Origin: Thermoanaerobacter ethanolicus JW 200
GTDB lineage: Bacteria > Bacillota > Thermoanaerobacteria > Thermoanaerobacterales > Thermoanaerobacteraceae
Direction of reading: 5' to 3'
Assembly (NCBI RefSeq): GCF_003722315.1
Contig: NZ_CP033580.1
Location: 1,549,001 to 1,613,000, forward strand
Length of the DNA stretch: 64,000 nucleotides
Made by a program: the position numbers and the translations under genes. The notes under the pieces were generated by a model. It had not been told where the DNA came from. It searched no databases and was given only the letters and a program-made list of their open reading frames with translations. Shown piece after piece: positions 63,149 through 64,000 of this stretch (position 1 is the stretch's first letter; each line of letters begins with the position of its first letter).

Positions 63149-64000
63149 ATGACAAAAGAAGACCTTAAGAAAAAGCTTGATAAAATAGATGGAAAGGGGT
63201 ATAAAGCTTACAAAGACCTTGAAGGAGAATATGAGTTTGAAAAATTTATACTGTATATTGACCATGTTCAGGGAGACCCTTTTGCACCTCCTTCAAGGAT
63301 AAGGGTTAAAGTGCCTCAAAATATAGCTGATTTTGAGTTTTCCATGTATAACAATCCCTCAAGGCAAGTTGCTTTAGAAGATTTTTTGACAAGGTCAGTT
63401 TTTGAAGTTATAAAAAGGTTGCCTTCTTTAAAAGGTACAGGACATAGTGGGGATATTTACATAGACAAAGGTGGTCAACAAATAATTAAAAGAAGTGCAA
63501 TGGTAGTTAACAAAGATTATGTAGAAGCAAGATTGAGCATAGGACTTCCTGCTTTTGGTAGACGAATAAATGGCAGTGGTGCCCAAAGAATATTTCTTGA
63601 ATTTTTACCTCAAATTGTAGAAAAAAGTCTTTTAAAAAAGAGCCTCAACGTACAAGATATATGGCTATGGGTTGAGACAGTGGAAGACCAAGATTACCTT
63701 AGAAGTCAACTAAAAGAGAGAGGGCTTGTGGCTTTTGTGGCTGATGGTGCGATTCTTCCTAGAGAAAGCGGCATAAGTGATAGACCTTTAAAAGGCGGTA
63801 ATGTAGTACCTTTTGAGTCGCCGGATAGTTTGAGGATTAAGTTTCAACTTCCAAATCGAGGAGAGATAACGGGGATGGGAATACCCGAAGGAGTTACGCT
63901 TATTGTGGGCGGCGGTTATCACGGCAAGTCTACCTTGTTACAAGCTATTCAAAAAGGGGTATACAATCACATACCAGGTGATGGCAGAGAGTTTGTTATA
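63149..64000 (+). CDS. ABC-class P-loop ATPase (PF09818-like), 3' end outside window
   Basis: 284 codons from the ATG (MTKEDLKKKLDKIDG), with AAAGGAGTGTTTGTAG before it; the gene runs off the end. The N-terminal part (FILYIDHVQGDPFAPPSR, EARLSIGLPAFGRRINGSGA) and Walker A GGGYHGKSTLLQAI belong to the predicted ABC-class ATPase family once listed as DUF2791-like or ABC_ATPase. There is no known function; no membrane segment. It is 56 bases behind the RACo-like gene and may be co-transcribed. Confidence 0.82.
   Translation, partial: MTKEDLKKKLDKIDGKGYKAYKDLEGEYEFEKFILYIDHVQGDPFAPPSRIRVKVPQNIADFEFSMYNNPSRQVALEDFLTRSVFEVIKRLPSLKGTGHSGDIYIDKGGQQIIKRSAMVVNKDYVEARLSIGLPAFGRRINGSGAQRIFLEFLPQIVEKSLLKKSLNVQDIWLWVETVEDQDYLRSQLKERGLVAFVADGAILPRESGISDRPLKGGNVVPFESPDSLRIKFQLPNRGEITGMGIPEGVTLIVGGGYHGKSTLLQAIQKGVYNHIPGDGREFVI

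Overview
The window looks like chromosome of a low-GC, spore-forming, thermophilic anaerobic Firmicute, most likely Thermoanaerobacter or a close relative. This is inferred from the strongly AT-rich sequence, GGAGG-type ribosome sites, frequent TTG/GTG starts, a BofA-like protein and small acid-soluble spore protein SspI, a flavodiiron protein, and the dense insertion-sequence load. No rRNA, tRNA or CRISPR array was recognised.

Layout. 1-2.4 kb: end of an enoate-reductase-like flavoenzyme, an alpha/beta hydrolase and a small ferredoxin. 2.4-7.1 kb: a 323-bp non-autonomous element, an M48 peptidase, an IS1182-family element and an IS4-family element. 7.2-13 kb: B12-binding radical SAM protein, glycerophosphodiesterase, MFS permease, macrodomain protein, UppP, BofA-like protein, SspI. 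13-16.3 kb: a membrane transporter gene split by an IS110-family element that carries a long structured noncoding end, a candidate bridge RNA. 16.4-31.2 kb: mostly core metabolism: flavodiiron protein, ArsC, oxidative pentose-phosphate enzymes (gnd, zwf), L-serine dehydratase, PepF, and the shikimate/aromatic genes aroB, pheA, aroF, tyrA, aroA. 31.2-35.3 kb: a two-component system, a zinc-ribbon protein, a c-di-AMP riboswitch before a LysM/SleB-type hydrolase, and a manganese riboswitch before a TMEM165-type exporter. 35.3-40.1 kb: SHOCT-domain membrane proteins around a second two-component system, with a DDE insertion sequence between them. 40.2-45.1 kb: creatininase-like amidohydrolase, hexapeptide protein, PIG-L deacetylase, ROK regulator and nagB. 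45.1-51.7 kb: a group II intron, an adenylate-forming ligase gene split by a second DDE element, and a second IS4 copy. 51.8-55.5 kb: an FtsX-type ABC exporter with its TetR regulator. 55.7-57.4 kb: CcdA, TlpA-like protein and thioredoxin. 57.4-64 kb: a PLP decarboxylase, an IS30-family element, a RACo-like corrinoid-activation protein and the start of an ABC-class P-loop ATPase.

The strongest leads concern mobile DNA. (1) The 323-bp GC-rich element at 2478-2800 has ends nearly identical to those of the IS1182 element 1.3 kb away, and both sit between duplicated copies of a hairpin sequence. (2) The IS110 element has about 350 nt of noncoding DNA upstream of its transposase that folds into a closed multi-hairpin; one loop shares 8 nt with a 40-bp palindrome at the predicted element end. 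(3) A near-identical direct repeat (TTCATAAGTTATTCATAAT) lies before both the 37.8-kb two-component operon and a SHOCT gene, and so may define its regulon. Several insertions can be removed on paper to restore intact reading frames, which suggests they are recent.
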